Source of the DNA: Mercurialis annua
Taxonomy: Eukaryota > Streptophyta > Magnoliopsida > Malpighiales > Euphorbiaceae
Assembly (NCBI RefSeq): GCF_937616625.2
Contig: NC_065576.1
Span: 2,110,501 to 2,174,500, forward strand
Direction of reading: 5' to 3'
Length of the DNA stretch: 64,000 nt
Of this stretch, positions 45,507 through 57,235 are shown one piece after another (the first letter of the stretch is position 1; every line of letters starts with the position of its first letter). The notes beneath the pieces are model-generated. The model saw nothing but the letters and a program-made list of their open reading frames with translations, did not search any database and had not been told where the DNA came from. Position numbers and translations under genes: made by a program.

Positions 45507-47696
45507 TGTAATACCCCAAAATATTTTAAGATAATTACGTCGTGCCACGTGTCGTGATTTCCGATAAATTAAATTAAGGAGGATTTAATTTAATTATATC
45601 GGGAATTTAGAATAAATTTTAATAATTTAATTAGCGGGATTTGGGGATTTGACTTCAGAAATTACTATAAAATAATTTATAAATCCCGTAATGGATTTTA
45701 TTTCACCAAAGTCCGCGAAATAATTTATAGTATTTATGGTAAAAAATTTAAATCGATCGGAGATAGTTTAAAATTTGGACGCGAATAGGTTATGGGCTAA
45801 ATTGAAACTTTTGAAAAGTTTCAAGGACGAAAGTGCAAATTAGCCAGGTTATATATCATTTCCTTCAGATGAAGGAATCACCAGATTCTTCTTCTTCTTC
45901 TTCGTTCATTTCTTTCAAACGGCGATAACGTACGGTTCGTCGCGCGATTTCCGTTTCTCGTCCGTTTCCGACGTTCTATAACTCCAAACGATCGTATTTC
46001 GACGGGTAATTACGGTAAGCTTGACGTTTTACCGTTTCGTTGATTATATTTTGAGTTATATCGATTTAAAGTTTTAGGCCACGAAAAGATTTTATCGTTT
46101 ATTTGATTATAGGATCGTATTTGGGTGTTTTGAAGTTAGAAATAGCGTTTTGGATACGTTTTGAGCGTTTTGGCGCGTTGAAGCTCGTCGGAAATCGATT
46201 CCCGGACAAAAACTCGTGGCTGTGCGTCGCACAGCAGGACTGTGCGAACGCACAGTCAGGTGACCGTGCGAACGCACAGTCAGGTGACCGTGCGAACGCA
46301 CAGTCATGGACTGTGCGAACGCACAGTCTGCTAGGACTGTGCGAACGCACAGTCACACCGTGCAGACGCACAGTCCCCTGTGCGATCGCACAAGCAGACG
46401 TGCGTACGCACAATGTTTTCGCCAATCGACCTGGTTTTTCGAGAAAATTATATACACGCATATCGAAATTTGAAATGGATTAGTAATTGATTAATGTGAG
46501 ACATTAATCTAATGAGGTTAAAGGAAAATTGAGTTAAAAGTGATATTTTATCCATAAACGAGTTTGATACCGTTTATCGGGATAATCACATGAGAGGCAC
46601 GACGGTTAATGAGAGTTCAGTGTGTCGAGTCTCGAGTCTAGAGTCAATCTTAGAATAGGATTCTAATACAAGTGAAATGTTTTGAAATTGTTTTAGATCC
46701 AGCGAGGCAAGAAGGAGCTGGACCAGGAGCTCGGGAAGCTTGACGTTTCTAAAGCCCCGACGTATTTTTGGATAAGCGTTTTCAGTGAGTTTATACGATT
46801 TGCTTTTGAAGTATTTATTCAAGCAACTATTTTATATTGCTTTCTATATGAATTGCACATATGCTTGATTTGAAACCAGTATTGATCTGATGGAACGTGC
46901 TACCTATTGAGCGGCAATAGGACTGTGTGATCACCAGTTTTGATTTGATACAGCTGTGAATACGATTAAGTACATGAATTCTGAAGGTAGATGTATGATT
47001 GTGATACGAGAGTGAACTCGGTTACAGTGTAACCTGAGCCCCGTATCTAGTGGGTTAGACCCACCACTGGGATTAAGAGAATTGTCGCGAATGACGTGGT
47101 AGAGTGTGAATACTCCCGGGTCGGACTATTGGATAAGTTTTCCTCTGAGTATATACGGTTAACATATTCGAGGATTAGGGTTTCAATCGGATCCTGTACT
47201 TGGCTGCATATGATTGATTACGGTTTTATGTTTTATTTAAATACTTATTAGTAAATGTATGAACTCACTCAGTATATCCCAATATACTGACCCCTCACAG
47301 ATTTCCTTTCAGGATAAAGACGCTTTGAGGCAACGGACTTCTATCCTACTTCCAGAAGTCTGTATTTTTGAGTATGTAAAGAAACAGTACTTTACTCTTA
47401 GAGCTGCAGTAGATAAGTATTTTGTCAGTCAGTTTGTATGTAAAGTTTTCTGTAAATATTACTTTAACGTTTTAAAGTTTTAAACGTTTTACGCTTGCTG
47501 CGTTATATATTTTGTGACTGCCAGAGGATATGTGTGCCTGGCATGTGTGCTTCTGCATGACACGTGTTTACTTATGTCATGCATGACGTTTATGTTTCGC
47601 GAAAAATTATTTTACGTTTTTAGGCTTGCTACCGGTTTCGGAGCAATCACTCCCATTCCCTAGCGCCGGTCTCGGCCCTGAGATTGGGTCGTGACA
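45507..47696 (+). mobile_element. Solo LTR, 2190 bp, Tekay/Del-like Ty3 type, inserted in a MITE
   Basis: Begins TGTAATACCCC and ends GGGTCGTGACA (TG..CA), flanked by the perfect 5-bp duplication tttta (45502-45506 and 47697-47701). It carries a G-box CACGTG near 45546, a TATA box (TTATATATC, 45849-45857), CT-rich leader DNA, a palindrome array (46219-46411) and, near 47265-47300, GAACTCACTCAG followed by the small palindrome AGTATATCCCAATATACT and GACCCC, which resembles the polyadenylation region of Tekay-type LTRs. There is no internal domain, so recombination between two LTRs has probably removed the rest. The assignment to Tekay rests on the terminal wording and length. Confidence 0.85.
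46219..46411. repeat. Array of nine palindromes with core TGCG-N-CGCA inside the LTR
   Basis: Units: 46219-46235, 46238-46257, 46262-46281, 46286-46305, 46309-46328, 46335-46354, 46357-46375, 46379-46392 and 46400-46411. Three are the identical 20-mer GACTGTGCGAACGCACAGTC, two differ by one base, and the last two keep only perfect 12-14-base cores with different centres (TGTGCGATCGCACA, GTGCGTACGCAC). Spacers are 2-7 bases. The array is about 370 bases downstream of the LTR TATA box, so it would be transcribed as a chain of hairpins. Confidence 0.92.
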
Positions 47697-48180
47697 TTTT
47701 AGTCCTTTTTCAATTCTACCCTGACGTTGAAAACCGGTCAATTTTATCCTATTTCGTATTTTCTCGTTTCAATTGTACCCTGATTTTTTATTTTTTCACA
47801 ATTTTTTTATTTAAATGATGAATCATTTTATTAACTAAGTTTAAAGATAAAATTAAATTTATTTCCATCCAAAAAGGTACATATAAGTCTTTTATTTTTA
47901 AAAACTAACTAAAAACCATAATTAAATTAAAACTAATTTAAATTCTTAATTAATTTAACTAAATCTAAATAAATTTTCAACATATACAATTAATATATGC
48001 TAGATATGGAGAAAGTTTTTAAATTTTTTCCAAACGAAAAAAACGTCAATTTAATATTTAAGGGTACAATTGAAACACAAAAATGTAAAATAGAGTAAAA
48101 TTGATCAATTTTTAACATTAAGATAGAATTGAAAAGGGATTAAAAGATCGGGGTTTTTTAGGCATTAGGCCTTGTAATTA

Positions 48181-49230
48181 ATTTACATATTCAAATTTTC
48201 ATCGATTTGCTTACATGGGTTTGAGGTTTTTTAATTAAAATAGTAACCTCAACTCAACTCAATTTCAAGCACAAAGTTTTTCTTATCATTCACTCCACCA
48301 CTAAGTTGTAATCATGGCATGATTTTTGTATTGAAGCCATTATATTAGTGGACAAAAACAAAGGATTCTGAAAACAGTGGACGGGAAAATTAATATAAGT
48401 AATATGGAAGCAAGTCCAATAATGTTGCATGATTACATTTTATATTGTAAATTCCTTTGAATTCAGCAATGATTATTATGATAAATCATTAATCTGAACT
48501 TTTATCAGATAGAATTGTATAAATAAAAAAAAAATTCTATCATAAATTTAATAAATTTGCATATTTAAAATTCTAATTTAATTTTTCTAATATATGTCCT
48601 TTTTTTCCTATTAATTTAAGACATCATATTGTTACACAAATAGATAGTTTTTTTCTTTATTCTCTCGTCAAACGGAGCTAAAAAAAGTTCATCCTTTAGT
48701 TTCTTTTTTTATTTTCACCATCGATCATTTCTCTCAGGTAATAAAATGGTGGTTTACGGTCTAGGTCGGACACATTCATTTTTCTGGATGTATAATAATT
48801 ACATGTTGAATAAAATACATAAAAATTATAAATTTATTTTGTAATTCTCTCCTTTTTCTATAGTGATATATTCTTAAACTCGTTATTAGTGTAATACGAT
48901 CTAATGAAAAATTTATATGAAAAAATAATACGTCGTAAAAGAAAAAAAAACAAAAAAAAACACGCATAAAGTTCGAATTAAACCAAGTTCAATTGATACT
49001 AAGAACTATTGTATTAATTCAATTCAGTTCGGTTATTCGGTTTGGTTAATGTTTATTTTTGGCTACTCATAGCAGTAAGAGCTAATAGTAGTTTTGTTGA
49101 CATCCCAAATAGCAGACAAAACCAAAGATTAACCCGCCAAAGCCAACGGCCATTTCACTTGCACACATCTCAATAACCCCCGCCAGTTTGTTCTCACCAC
49201 ATTGAAACTCTCAAATACTCTCATATTTCC
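48181..49230. other. Intergenic, AT-rich, promoter flank of the 49343 gene
   Basis: No gene seen. The last 200 bases become C-rich (CACTTGCACACATCTCAATA) as expected near a plant transcription start. Confidence 0.5.
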
Positions 49231-49237
49231 TATAAAC
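49231..49237 (+). promoter_or_regulatory. Probable TATA box of the DUF7865-like gene
   Basis: CCTATAAACC, about 112 bases upstream of the main start codon. A start about 30 bases downstream would place both upstream ORFs in the mRNA leader. Confidence 0.5.
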
Positions 49238-49290
49238 CATCTCAAATCTACAAAATTCTCCACGCCAATTACTTCAAATACAAGTCACAA

Positions 49291-49343
49291 ATGAATCACT
49301 CAATTTATTTGGAGATTATATGATGCAAATCCGTTCAAATTGA
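49291..49343 (+). promoter_or_regulatory. Two chained upstream ORFs overlapping stop-to-start (TGATG)
   Basis: uORF1 is 49291-49323 (ATG AAT ... ATA TGA, 10 residues). Its TGA (49321-49323) shares its A with the ATG of uORF2 (49323-49343, 6 residues), and the TGA of uORF2 shares its A with the main ATG at 49343. Both junctions read TGATG. If these are in the leader, ribosomes must scan past or restart to reach the main ORF. Confidence 0.6.
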
Positions 49344-49777
49344 TGGGTTACTCAATGTTTTCAATGGTATGTATTCTTCATTCTACCATTGCAATTTTAT
49401 GCGGGGCTTCAATTATGTTCTATCATTACGAAATATCGGTTCTTGGTCACGGTCTAGAAACCGCACAAAAACTTATAGGTTCGACACCGAATGACCAATT
49501 ATTGATCCAAATATCCGCTTCATTTTCAGGTTTGCTTCTGTTTGTAATTGGTTTTTTAGTGTTGATGGTGGCATTTGTTAGAAATGGAAAATTTCAAAGT
49601 TTTTTTGCTAAAGGGTGTGTGGTTTTACATTTTGTTATGGCTATTTGGAGGTTTAGTTTTGAGAGGAGGGTTGAGGATTTAGCTTGGCATTGGCCTAAGC
49701 AAGTGATTGGAGATTTGATGTTGGCACTTTCTTGGGTATTCTTTTTGGTGTATAGTTGGAGAGAAAAGTATGATTAA
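49343..49777 (+). CDS. Small four-helix membrane protein, DUF7865-like, 144 aa
   Basis: Single uninterrupted frame from the first ATG after two upstream ORFs. The protein MGYSMFSMVCILHSTIAIL... has about four hydrophobic segments (residues about 5-28, 54-78, 85-101 and 122-137) separated by short charged loops and ends in WREKYD. I recognise the conserved plant pattern ISVLGHGLETAQKLIGSTP, DQLLIQ..SFSGLLLF, FFAKGCV and LALSWVFFLVYSWREKYD, an uncharacterised plant membrane protein family. Size matches the family; no signal peptide cleavage is evident. Function unknown. A GTG or TTG start further up is unnecessary. Confidence 0.85.
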   Translation: MGYSMFSMVCILHSTIAILCGASIMFYHYEISVLGHGLETAQKLIGSTPNDQLLIQISASFSGLLLFVIGFLVLMVAFVRNGKFQSFFAKGCVVLHFVMAIWRFSFERRVEDLAWHWPKQVIGDLMLALSWVFFLVYSWREKYD

Positions 49778-52700
49778 TTAAAGTCTCTTTCCGTGATAGT
49801 CTATGTTGTGCTGAAACTTCTCGAATTATATATTTTGATATTTTATATTTAAATTCAGAAATATTTCTAAATTTTTGAAACCCTATATTTATAATAATAT
49901 AAAAAAAATATTTCACTAATTTATGTGTTGGTATTTTTTTTAATTAAAAAGTATATTAATAATTCATGTATAAAACAATTACATTTGTAATATATTCAGA
50001 GAAATTTAAAAACTAATCATGATAACTTGATCATATATAAACTTCATCACTGTCGGAACACAGGTTTCTATTATCAGATATAACATCTATTTTGACATTT
50101 CTATTGATGTGCTACATAAGCGGACTATGACTACTGATGAGCTATGTTATAACGAAAATTCATCGAATCGTATATTTAGGTGTCTATTCTCGTAAAGAAT
50201 ATCATTCGTCCATTTTCTATTTTAGCATTGTCTATTTCAACATTTTCATTTACGGGCCACGATTTTAGTTCTCGTTGACCACGATCTATAGAAGCGAAGC
50301 AATCTACTACTTCTAACTATGTTTGCATAAGCTTGTGCACAGATTTAAGTTAAAACTAGAATGTGGGTCTAATTGTCCATCTAGAATTATAATTGCTTCA
50401 ATAAACCTTAACCTAACTCTAATTGGTGATATATTTATAAAAATTTCTTGGCATTCAATTAGTATCTTCATGTAATAACTGTGAAATTGAAGAAGACACG
50501 TCTCTATCTTGCGGTATTCTGTTGTTGGTTACATTAATGGTTAACAATAAATATCATAAATTCTTCAGCTTCTAGACATAAATTTGAAACTTTACCGACC
50601 AGAACTGTATAACTCATTGTTTTAAGACTTGGAATGGACCAGTCGGTTGAACCAGTTCGAACGTGAACCAGAGGCCCATTCGGTTTGTTTTTTTTTTTTT
50701 TAAGACAAATAATGTGGTTTAATCGTATTAACCCGGAAAAATCATATGAACCGGTTGAATCATAAAAACTGGTTCGGCAGCGGTACAATTTTTAAAACAC
50801 TGTTTAACTACTTTCAAATTTTCAATATAAGAAGATTTGGTGTCGACATTAATGTTACTGAGACTAATTCGTTGATGCTATTATTATTCCCAACATCCAT
50901 AAGAAGAAGCAGAAGAATAACAAGAAAATAATTGCATGTTTGATTAAAAATATCAGTTGCCAAAGAAGAAAAAAAATATCATCCATAATAATTTCTTAGA
51001 AATTTCAATCAGTTGACTTCAATAGCATTCCAATAGAACAATTCAAACTAAGTAGTTATATTTATAGGGTATCATTTTGCCCCCTCAATTTGTATGCTAA
51101 TACAAAAATAACTTTTTATTAAATTGATCAAAAACTTTTCTATTGTTGTCAATTTAATCTGAAATATCCAAGTCATGCAAGAAGTTTAGGGGGGAAATTT
51201 ATATAAGTTCACAATTTTTTTCGCTAATTTTATAACGCAGACTAATACATATAATTAAGGGGGTAAATTAATATATAATTATCGTGTGAATACACTACTG
51301 ATTCATGATAAATATTCCCTTATATCTTTTTTTTAACAAAAACTAAAATTTCCATTAATAATAACGAAAACTACATGAACGGTTTCTCAATATACTGAAT
51401 CAACTATTAATAATAACGAATACACTACTAATTCATGATAAATATTCCCTTAATCTTACTAAATTAATATCGCATCTTACTCTATTCTAAAAACAGATCC
51501 TTTCCATTAAACTAGTATACTTGCTAGCCAATCAAACTATGTGTTTTTCTTGTTAATTAGAACAATTAATATGAGATAATTATTTGTCCCTATTAACAGT
51601 AATTATAAGGGCGTGCAATCGATTTTTAATTCGGTTTTAAAAGTGATTTTTTTTTTGAAAATGACCGATTTCACAAAAATAGAAATCTTGCTGGATTAAA
51701 GAGATAATTTATTCGGTTTTACTATAAAAAAGTAGTAATCCATTTTGATTTTTTAAAAAGAAAATTAAAAAGTAAGAACGGTTAAATTAAAATTTAACCT
51801 TGACCAACTAATTATATTTTACTTTTAACTACTTATATAATAAAAAATAAATTTTTTTATAGAAAATTTTATAGATTGACAATTTTTTTTGTTTAATAAA
51901 ATCAAACTAAATCAAACTTTGTTAAATAAAATGAATCACTTATTTGATTCGAGATGATTGACGCGGATCATAAATGGATTGTGTCTATCTAGACACTAAA
52001 TACGATTACATTATATTCAAATACGATATAACCAGGGACGAAGCTATAACTCGTGTAGATATGTGTTCGCAAGAAAATACTTCCAAATTCAAATATTTGA
52101 ATTTATAATGAGAACTGTTTTGATTTGATGTTTTAATCTAAATAAAAATTCAATTATGTCTCACTAAAGAACAAAAAGTAACCAATTATACTAAAATTAT
52201 CATTATCGCTCCGGAGGTTAAAAAAACTAAGCGGGATTGATTTCCAACTACTCATAAATTAAGTTTTAATGCAGAGATTAAGATAAAAAGCCTGAACTTA
52301 AGTTGTGTTTGTTTGACGAATAATGTGTAAACTGTATTAAATTAAAACTAATCTATTTATAGGAACTAGTTTCGCATTACGTACTATGCACGTGGCTCGT
52401 AACGTAACTCCTCAATGAACATATTAGTAAATTTATTATAATTATATCAAATTTTTATTTATAATTAATAGTAAAAATAAATATAATATATTCGGTTATT
52501 AAATTTTTCTCCATACTGAATTTATTCTTCTTTTGGTTTTATAATAACCATAATTAAATAATTAACTTAATTTTATTAATAATATCTTTAAAAATATAAG
52601 ATAGAGTTTTAAATATAATATATTGACCAAATACAGTATTTTAATTTTGTAGTTCAATCAAACTAAAAGATAGGTATTCCTACTCATTTGGAGACACTTT

Positions 52701-53771
52701 AGTTATTACATACTAAAAATTAAATTTGAGATAATTTAGCTACCTATTCTATTAGGAATTTAATTATAATAGTGATTAATTAAATAACTAATTAGTTAAT
52801 GACTATAAAACCTTTATTTAGTAGTAAAATAAAAAGGATTATTCAGTAAATTTGCATGTTTCCTCCCATCCGTATTTTTATATACACTATAGATAGATAT
52901 AAATAAATCCCCTAATAATAGGAAAAAGAAAACAACTAAAACTAAATAATTTGAAGAAATTCTAATCTAATAAAACTAAAAAGTCTTTCACCTCGACTCA
53001 GCTAATTATTAAAAAAATAAAAATAAAAAATGGTTATTATGGATCCAATCCAAATTCAGCTCACTTTTCTTCAAATTTATCAACAACCCATAATCTTTAA
53101 TTCCATTTTAGGCCGATATCAACAATATAAAATCTAAACGTGCTATAAACGAATTGATCCACTTATAACTCAAACCTATTGACATTGTACCTAAAATTGT
53201 TTAATTGCATATGGCATTGAATCATTTAATCGGCTCGTGTCTAAAATTATTATTTCCATCCCTTGGTATAAGTCCAACATAAGAAGAAGAAGCAGCTAGT
53301 AAAGTTGACATAGAACTCTGTAGATTCTGTTAGGTGTAAAGTTGAGCCTTAGGCTCTTAACAAACTCTACCAAGAAACCTACACTTGCAAAAAGGGCAAA
53401 CAAAAGAATCAAACAATTACCCAAATCCCACTTTTACTCCAAACCTAACATATGCTTAAAGCCCAAATACTTCTCCCCTCACTCATATTAAACCCATATT
53501 TTACACAAGCAGTATCAATCACTCCCAATATCAAGCACGTGAACACCACGTACCAATCACATCTCACTAACCAGGCCAGTGCTCTCCACAGCCAACAACT
53601 GAAGATATTTCTCAATCTGTCCATTACACAAAATTAGGCATCCAAAAACTTACCCAAAACCCAGAAACCAATAGACAAAGACACACAAAGAAAAATCAAA
53701 CATCAAACCAAAGAAAATTCAAAGACTTTGAAAAACAAAACAAACCAAATCAAAATCTTTACTTCAAAACC
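49778..53771. other. Intergenic, AT-rich with MITE remnants, no gene seen
   Basis: Contains the element at 50615-50802, a possible MITE end at 51070-51260 (GGTATCATTTTGCCCCCTCA), and a 38-base direct repeat (51289-51327 and 51419-51456). The last 450 bases are CA-rich leader-like DNA in front of the 53772 gene, with no TATA that I can fix. Confidence 0.45.
50615..50802. mobile_element. hAT-like MITE, about 188 bp
   Basis: Starts CATTGTTTTAAGACTTGG and ends TTTTTAAAACACTG. Inside, GGACCAGTCGGTTGAACC pairs imperfectly with GGTTGAATC...CTGGTTCGGCAG. Flanks tataact and tttaact match at 6 of 7. This wording is common to many short plant hAT-derived elements. Old copy, no coding. Confidence 0.55.
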
Positions 53772-54269
53772 ATGAAAAATCAAGAACAAGAACAAGCTAC
53801 TTACACACCATCATCTTCATACAAAATATTCATCACAATTATGAGCAAAAGAAGAACATGGGCATGTCTATTCATATTAGTATACGCAACCCTTTTATCA
53901 TTCTCATGGAACTTACTCAAATCAATACTCTCATGGTACCAAGAACACTCCCAGGTGGCTGAAAATTCTTCAGGCTGGCCAGCTTTATATGCATCAGTTC
54001 TTTTAGGGGCGGTGTTTGGATTGCTTTCGATGGCTGCTGCTCTAGCAGTGGCTGTGCCTGCCACTTTAGTTATATGGATCACTGTGGTTGTGTTGTTGGC
54101 TTTCTTTGGGAAGCCGAGAAGGGCTTTGGTTGTTGAAGCAAGGAAGATTACGAGGGAGATTATTGGGTTTGTTTTTAAGATTCTGTTGAAAGAAGGGAAT
54201 TTTGTTGCTGCTGTTTGTGCTGTTCTTGGTTATTTTGCTCTTGTTAGAAGGAGTTATGATGTTGATTGA
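53772..54269 (+). CDS. Uncharacterised plant membrane protein, 165 aa
   Basis: Single-exon frame MKNQEQEQATYTPSSS... ending RRSYDVD. A polar N-terminal tail of about 28 residues (Gln/Ser-rich) precedes a first membrane segment (about 30-50, CLFILVYATLLSFSWNLL). A loop with WYQEHSQ and NSSGWPALYASVLLG leads to a long hydrophobic stretch that holds two helices (about 74-114), then a basic segment (GKPRRALVVEARKITREI) and a last helix (about 142-157). The 3' half has ordinary plant codon use and a gene-like GC content compared with the flanks. I recognise the overall pattern as a conserved plant protein without known function. A second ATG at residue 24 (MSKRRTW) is possible. Confidence 0.82.
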   Translation: MKNQEQEQATYTPSSSYKIFITIMSKRRTWACLFILVYATLLSFSWNLLKSILSWYQEHSQVAENSSGWPALYASVLLGAVFGLLSMAAALAVAVPATLVIWITVVVLLAFFGKPRRALVVEARKITREIIGFVFKILLKEGNFVAAVCAVLGYFALVRRSYDVD

Positions 54270-55312
54270 GTTGGTTTTGCTTTTTTTTTTTTATTGTTTC
54301 TTGATGATGGGTATTGTTGATTTCTTGAAAATTTTGATTTTTAGGTTTATTTTGGTATTCTATGGTTAGTATTAGGGATAAGAAATTGGGAAAGTTTGAA
54401 GCTTTTTCTGTTTTATGGAATGAAAGCTTTGAGCATGATCTATAACAATTTTACTAGATTTGTGAATCTGCTGTAATTACTGTTATCAAAACCTTACGAT
54501 TTGCAGCTCGAAACTTACGATTCTTTACAATCTAGATAGCACGAACACGGAGAAACGGAACACTCTCGGATATAGACACGGCGAAACATTGTTATTTTAA
54601 GGCTTTTTATGTAAACAAAATGAAATTTCGTCCGAAATGTTAAGTGCACAGAATACTTTGATTAAATAAAGGGTTTGTGCCGCCAAGGTTACAATTCATT
54701 CATATTTTAAAGAGCTCCTCCGATCTTTTTTCACACCGTTAACAAAATCGTGGGAGTCGTTATTCGAATCATATGATATATTCATTGCTGAAAGGATTCG
54801 TAACTCTCCGGGAATCGGTAGCTAATCAGAATTGCTAATTGAATTGAAGGGCTCCTTGAGTATTTTATTTACTTACCAAGATATGAATTATGTTGGATTA
54901 CTATATTTATTGAGCATGTGAAAAATGTCCATAGAATCAAATAGGAGGTTATGACAAATTGAGAAATTGAAATATAGTTCTATATTTGGAAGGTGAAGTT
55001 CTGAAGATTTGGAATTGATAAATTTTGTAGAACATGTTATTTACTATGTAAAGATGTTCTCCAATTATCTACCCAATTTCATGTACAAAATTGTCAGGAT
55101 TGTTATGTTACATGAATATGAGTCTTCTTCTACAAAAATGTGAGGACCATATATATATTATGACGTATCTTTGCCTTAAAGACATGCCATTGCTTTGAAG
55201 CTAAAGGAGGAGTCAGTTTCTGTATAAAGAAAAGATAATATCTTCAATGGGCCTTTTGTTTTTCATTTTTGCAGGTTGTGGACCTGAAAACTGGTCTCCT
55301 ATCATGATGCTT

Positions 55313-55610
55313 TGGAGTGAGTAAAGATTTGGTTAAACCGAATTAATTGATCTATTTCGGTTCGAGGTTTTAGTCAGTTTAATTTTCTCGATCGGCTTGG
55401 TTGATAAAAATATTTGGTTTAGTTGCGGTTAAGTGCTTTCAAATTTCGCTGGTCAAATTAACTACTAATTTAGTCGATTTGGTTTTGTATTTTTAAGATT
55501 TTGGTTAATTTGGTTAACATGGATGCGTTTGATTCAGCTAAATAAACAAATAATTTAATTTTAGTTGAATCGGTAATTTTTTAATCAAACTAACCGTTAG
55601 CTCACCCTTA
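55313..55610. mobile_element. hAT-like MITE, about 300 bp
   Basis: Left end TTTGGAGTGAGTAAAGATTT and right end TTAGCTCACCCTTA are inverted relatives. The interior repeats CGGTT/AACCG words on both strands, as in the element at 25296. Target duplication not resolved. Confidence 0.45.
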
Positions 55611-57092
55611 TTGTTGCCGCTTGACCAGAAGCCTATACAGCACAACGAACATTAGAACGGGAAAATACCGAAATGACAAATGATTAAACAATTTCTTTAT
55701 AAGAATATGTTAGTGTTGAAATCAAATTTTTGTTGTACAACATAGATGAAACAATTGCAGAGCATAGCATACTAAATTAATTTTTTAGACCTACATTTGA
55801 GTAACACAATCAATTTCATTTTGATGAATAATGAGATTTTCCTTCTAGCAATAGATCACTTAACTAGAAAAGAGATTAACTGGGATTTATTTAGTCCATA
55901 ACAATTCAACAAATGACCTAAAAAGGCTCAAGTTTATAGGGGGGACGTCGAGATTATATTTTAATTCCCTTAAATGTTAAGCCTAAAATGTCAAGTTAAT
56001 CTCATGACTGTGATAGCAATTTTTAGGAAATCGTTTTTGTGTTAGAAAATATTGATTTTTTGAACTTTTGACACAAAATTATGGAAACAAAATGCATCAA
56101 ATATTGATATTTCACATTTTCTTCCAAGTCTTTCAAATAGAACCCATGGAGACCTTTTTGCATTGGGCCGAACATAAAGAAGAGTCTGATGCACAATGTG
56201 AGATCCTAGAGATTTTTCAATGATAAAAAATTATGTATTTAAATAAAATTGTTCATTCAGTAAGATAAATGTTAGAGAATTTAATTTTTTTTATAAATTT
56301 ATCATTGATTTTTTTAATATTTATTATTTAAAATTTCATTTTATATTAAAAAATTAAAATTATTTATCTTTTATATGGATTGTGAATTGTTTAAATATGA
56401 AATTTGAATCTTTAAAATTACATAGGAATTTAAAAATCTTCTTCTAATTATGGATAAATATATAATTTTATTTTATTTTTCGACTATAAAAAGTATTCTA
56501 TAATTTGGAACATCCAAAATAATAGAGTAACCTATCAGTTCATGACATAGGAAGTATTTAATTTTAGGCAAAATATTTTTATATATCCAAATAATTATTA
56601 AACAGACAGTCTGATCCATCAATTTAATAAGTTGAAATAGTTATATTCAAACCTTAAATCAGCCAAAATTGTAAAATTTATATTTACTAATTAAATAAAT
56701 TTATATAAGCATTCTACGACAGATCAGACATGTTCTGAATATAATTATTACAATTCATTAAATTAACATATCAAAATATTATTTAAAAAATACACCAAAA
56801 CAGTGAAAGTTGTGAATATATTCAATTATTTTGAATTAATTTTATCTAACTCATAATTATAATAACAACAATTGAACCAAACATGTTTTATTAGTTGTTA
56901 AAACAATTCAACAATCTTCTCATTTCACATGAGATATTCTTATTTTCTTGTACTTCAAGCTCATTATCGAGTAGGACCATGTCATGTTATTATTATTTTT
57001 AAGACCAGGAGATCATCAATAAGGTCAAGTGTTTTAATCTCACTGTATTACTAATCTGCATCTTATGTTAAGCTTCAGTGTTAATCATTACT

Positions 57093-57235
57093 AATCCTAA
57101 GGCGCAGGTGAGTGGTAAAGCACTCTATTAACTTAAATGTGACCGCGGATTTGAACCGTACTCATGTATGCAGCCGTTTAAACTTTGGGTCAGAGTTTTC
57201 TCTCGCATAAGGGACCTATCTAACTCGAATGACGA
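57093..57235 (+). mobile_element. tRNA-derived SINE-like fragment
   Basis: AGGTGAGTGGTAAAGCACTC (A-box-like) is followed about 35 bases later by GCGGATTTGAACC (B-box-like), and then by a body whose GACCTATCTAACTCGAATGA end wording is typical of plant SINE bodies. It is not a foldable tRNA. Confidence 0.5.

Larger units (their letters stand above)
45475..48171. mobile_element. Mutator-type MITE (about 502 bp) split by a solo LTR
   Basis: The outer element starts GGCCTAATACC and ends GGCATTAGGCC, flanked by ttgtaagta (45466-45474) and ttgtaatta (48172-48180), 8 of 9 bases. Removing the LTR and one copy of its 5-bp duplication leaves 502 bp, almost exactly the 503 bp of its sister at 19486-19988, whose interior it matches in reverse orientation. 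The insertion lies only 32 bp inside the left end of the MITE. Confidence 0.87.

Noticed and set aside
46219..46411. CRISPR-like array (regular palindromic repeats)
   Set aside because: Spacers are only 2-7 bases, it is plant nuclear DNA inside an LTR, and there are no cas-like genes.
46103..46483. ORFs on both strands over the LTR palindrome array (126 and 120 codons)
   Set aside because: Open on both strands only because the array is palindromic and CpG-rich. The peptide is a plain repeat of NAQSGDRA-type units and lies inside an LTR.
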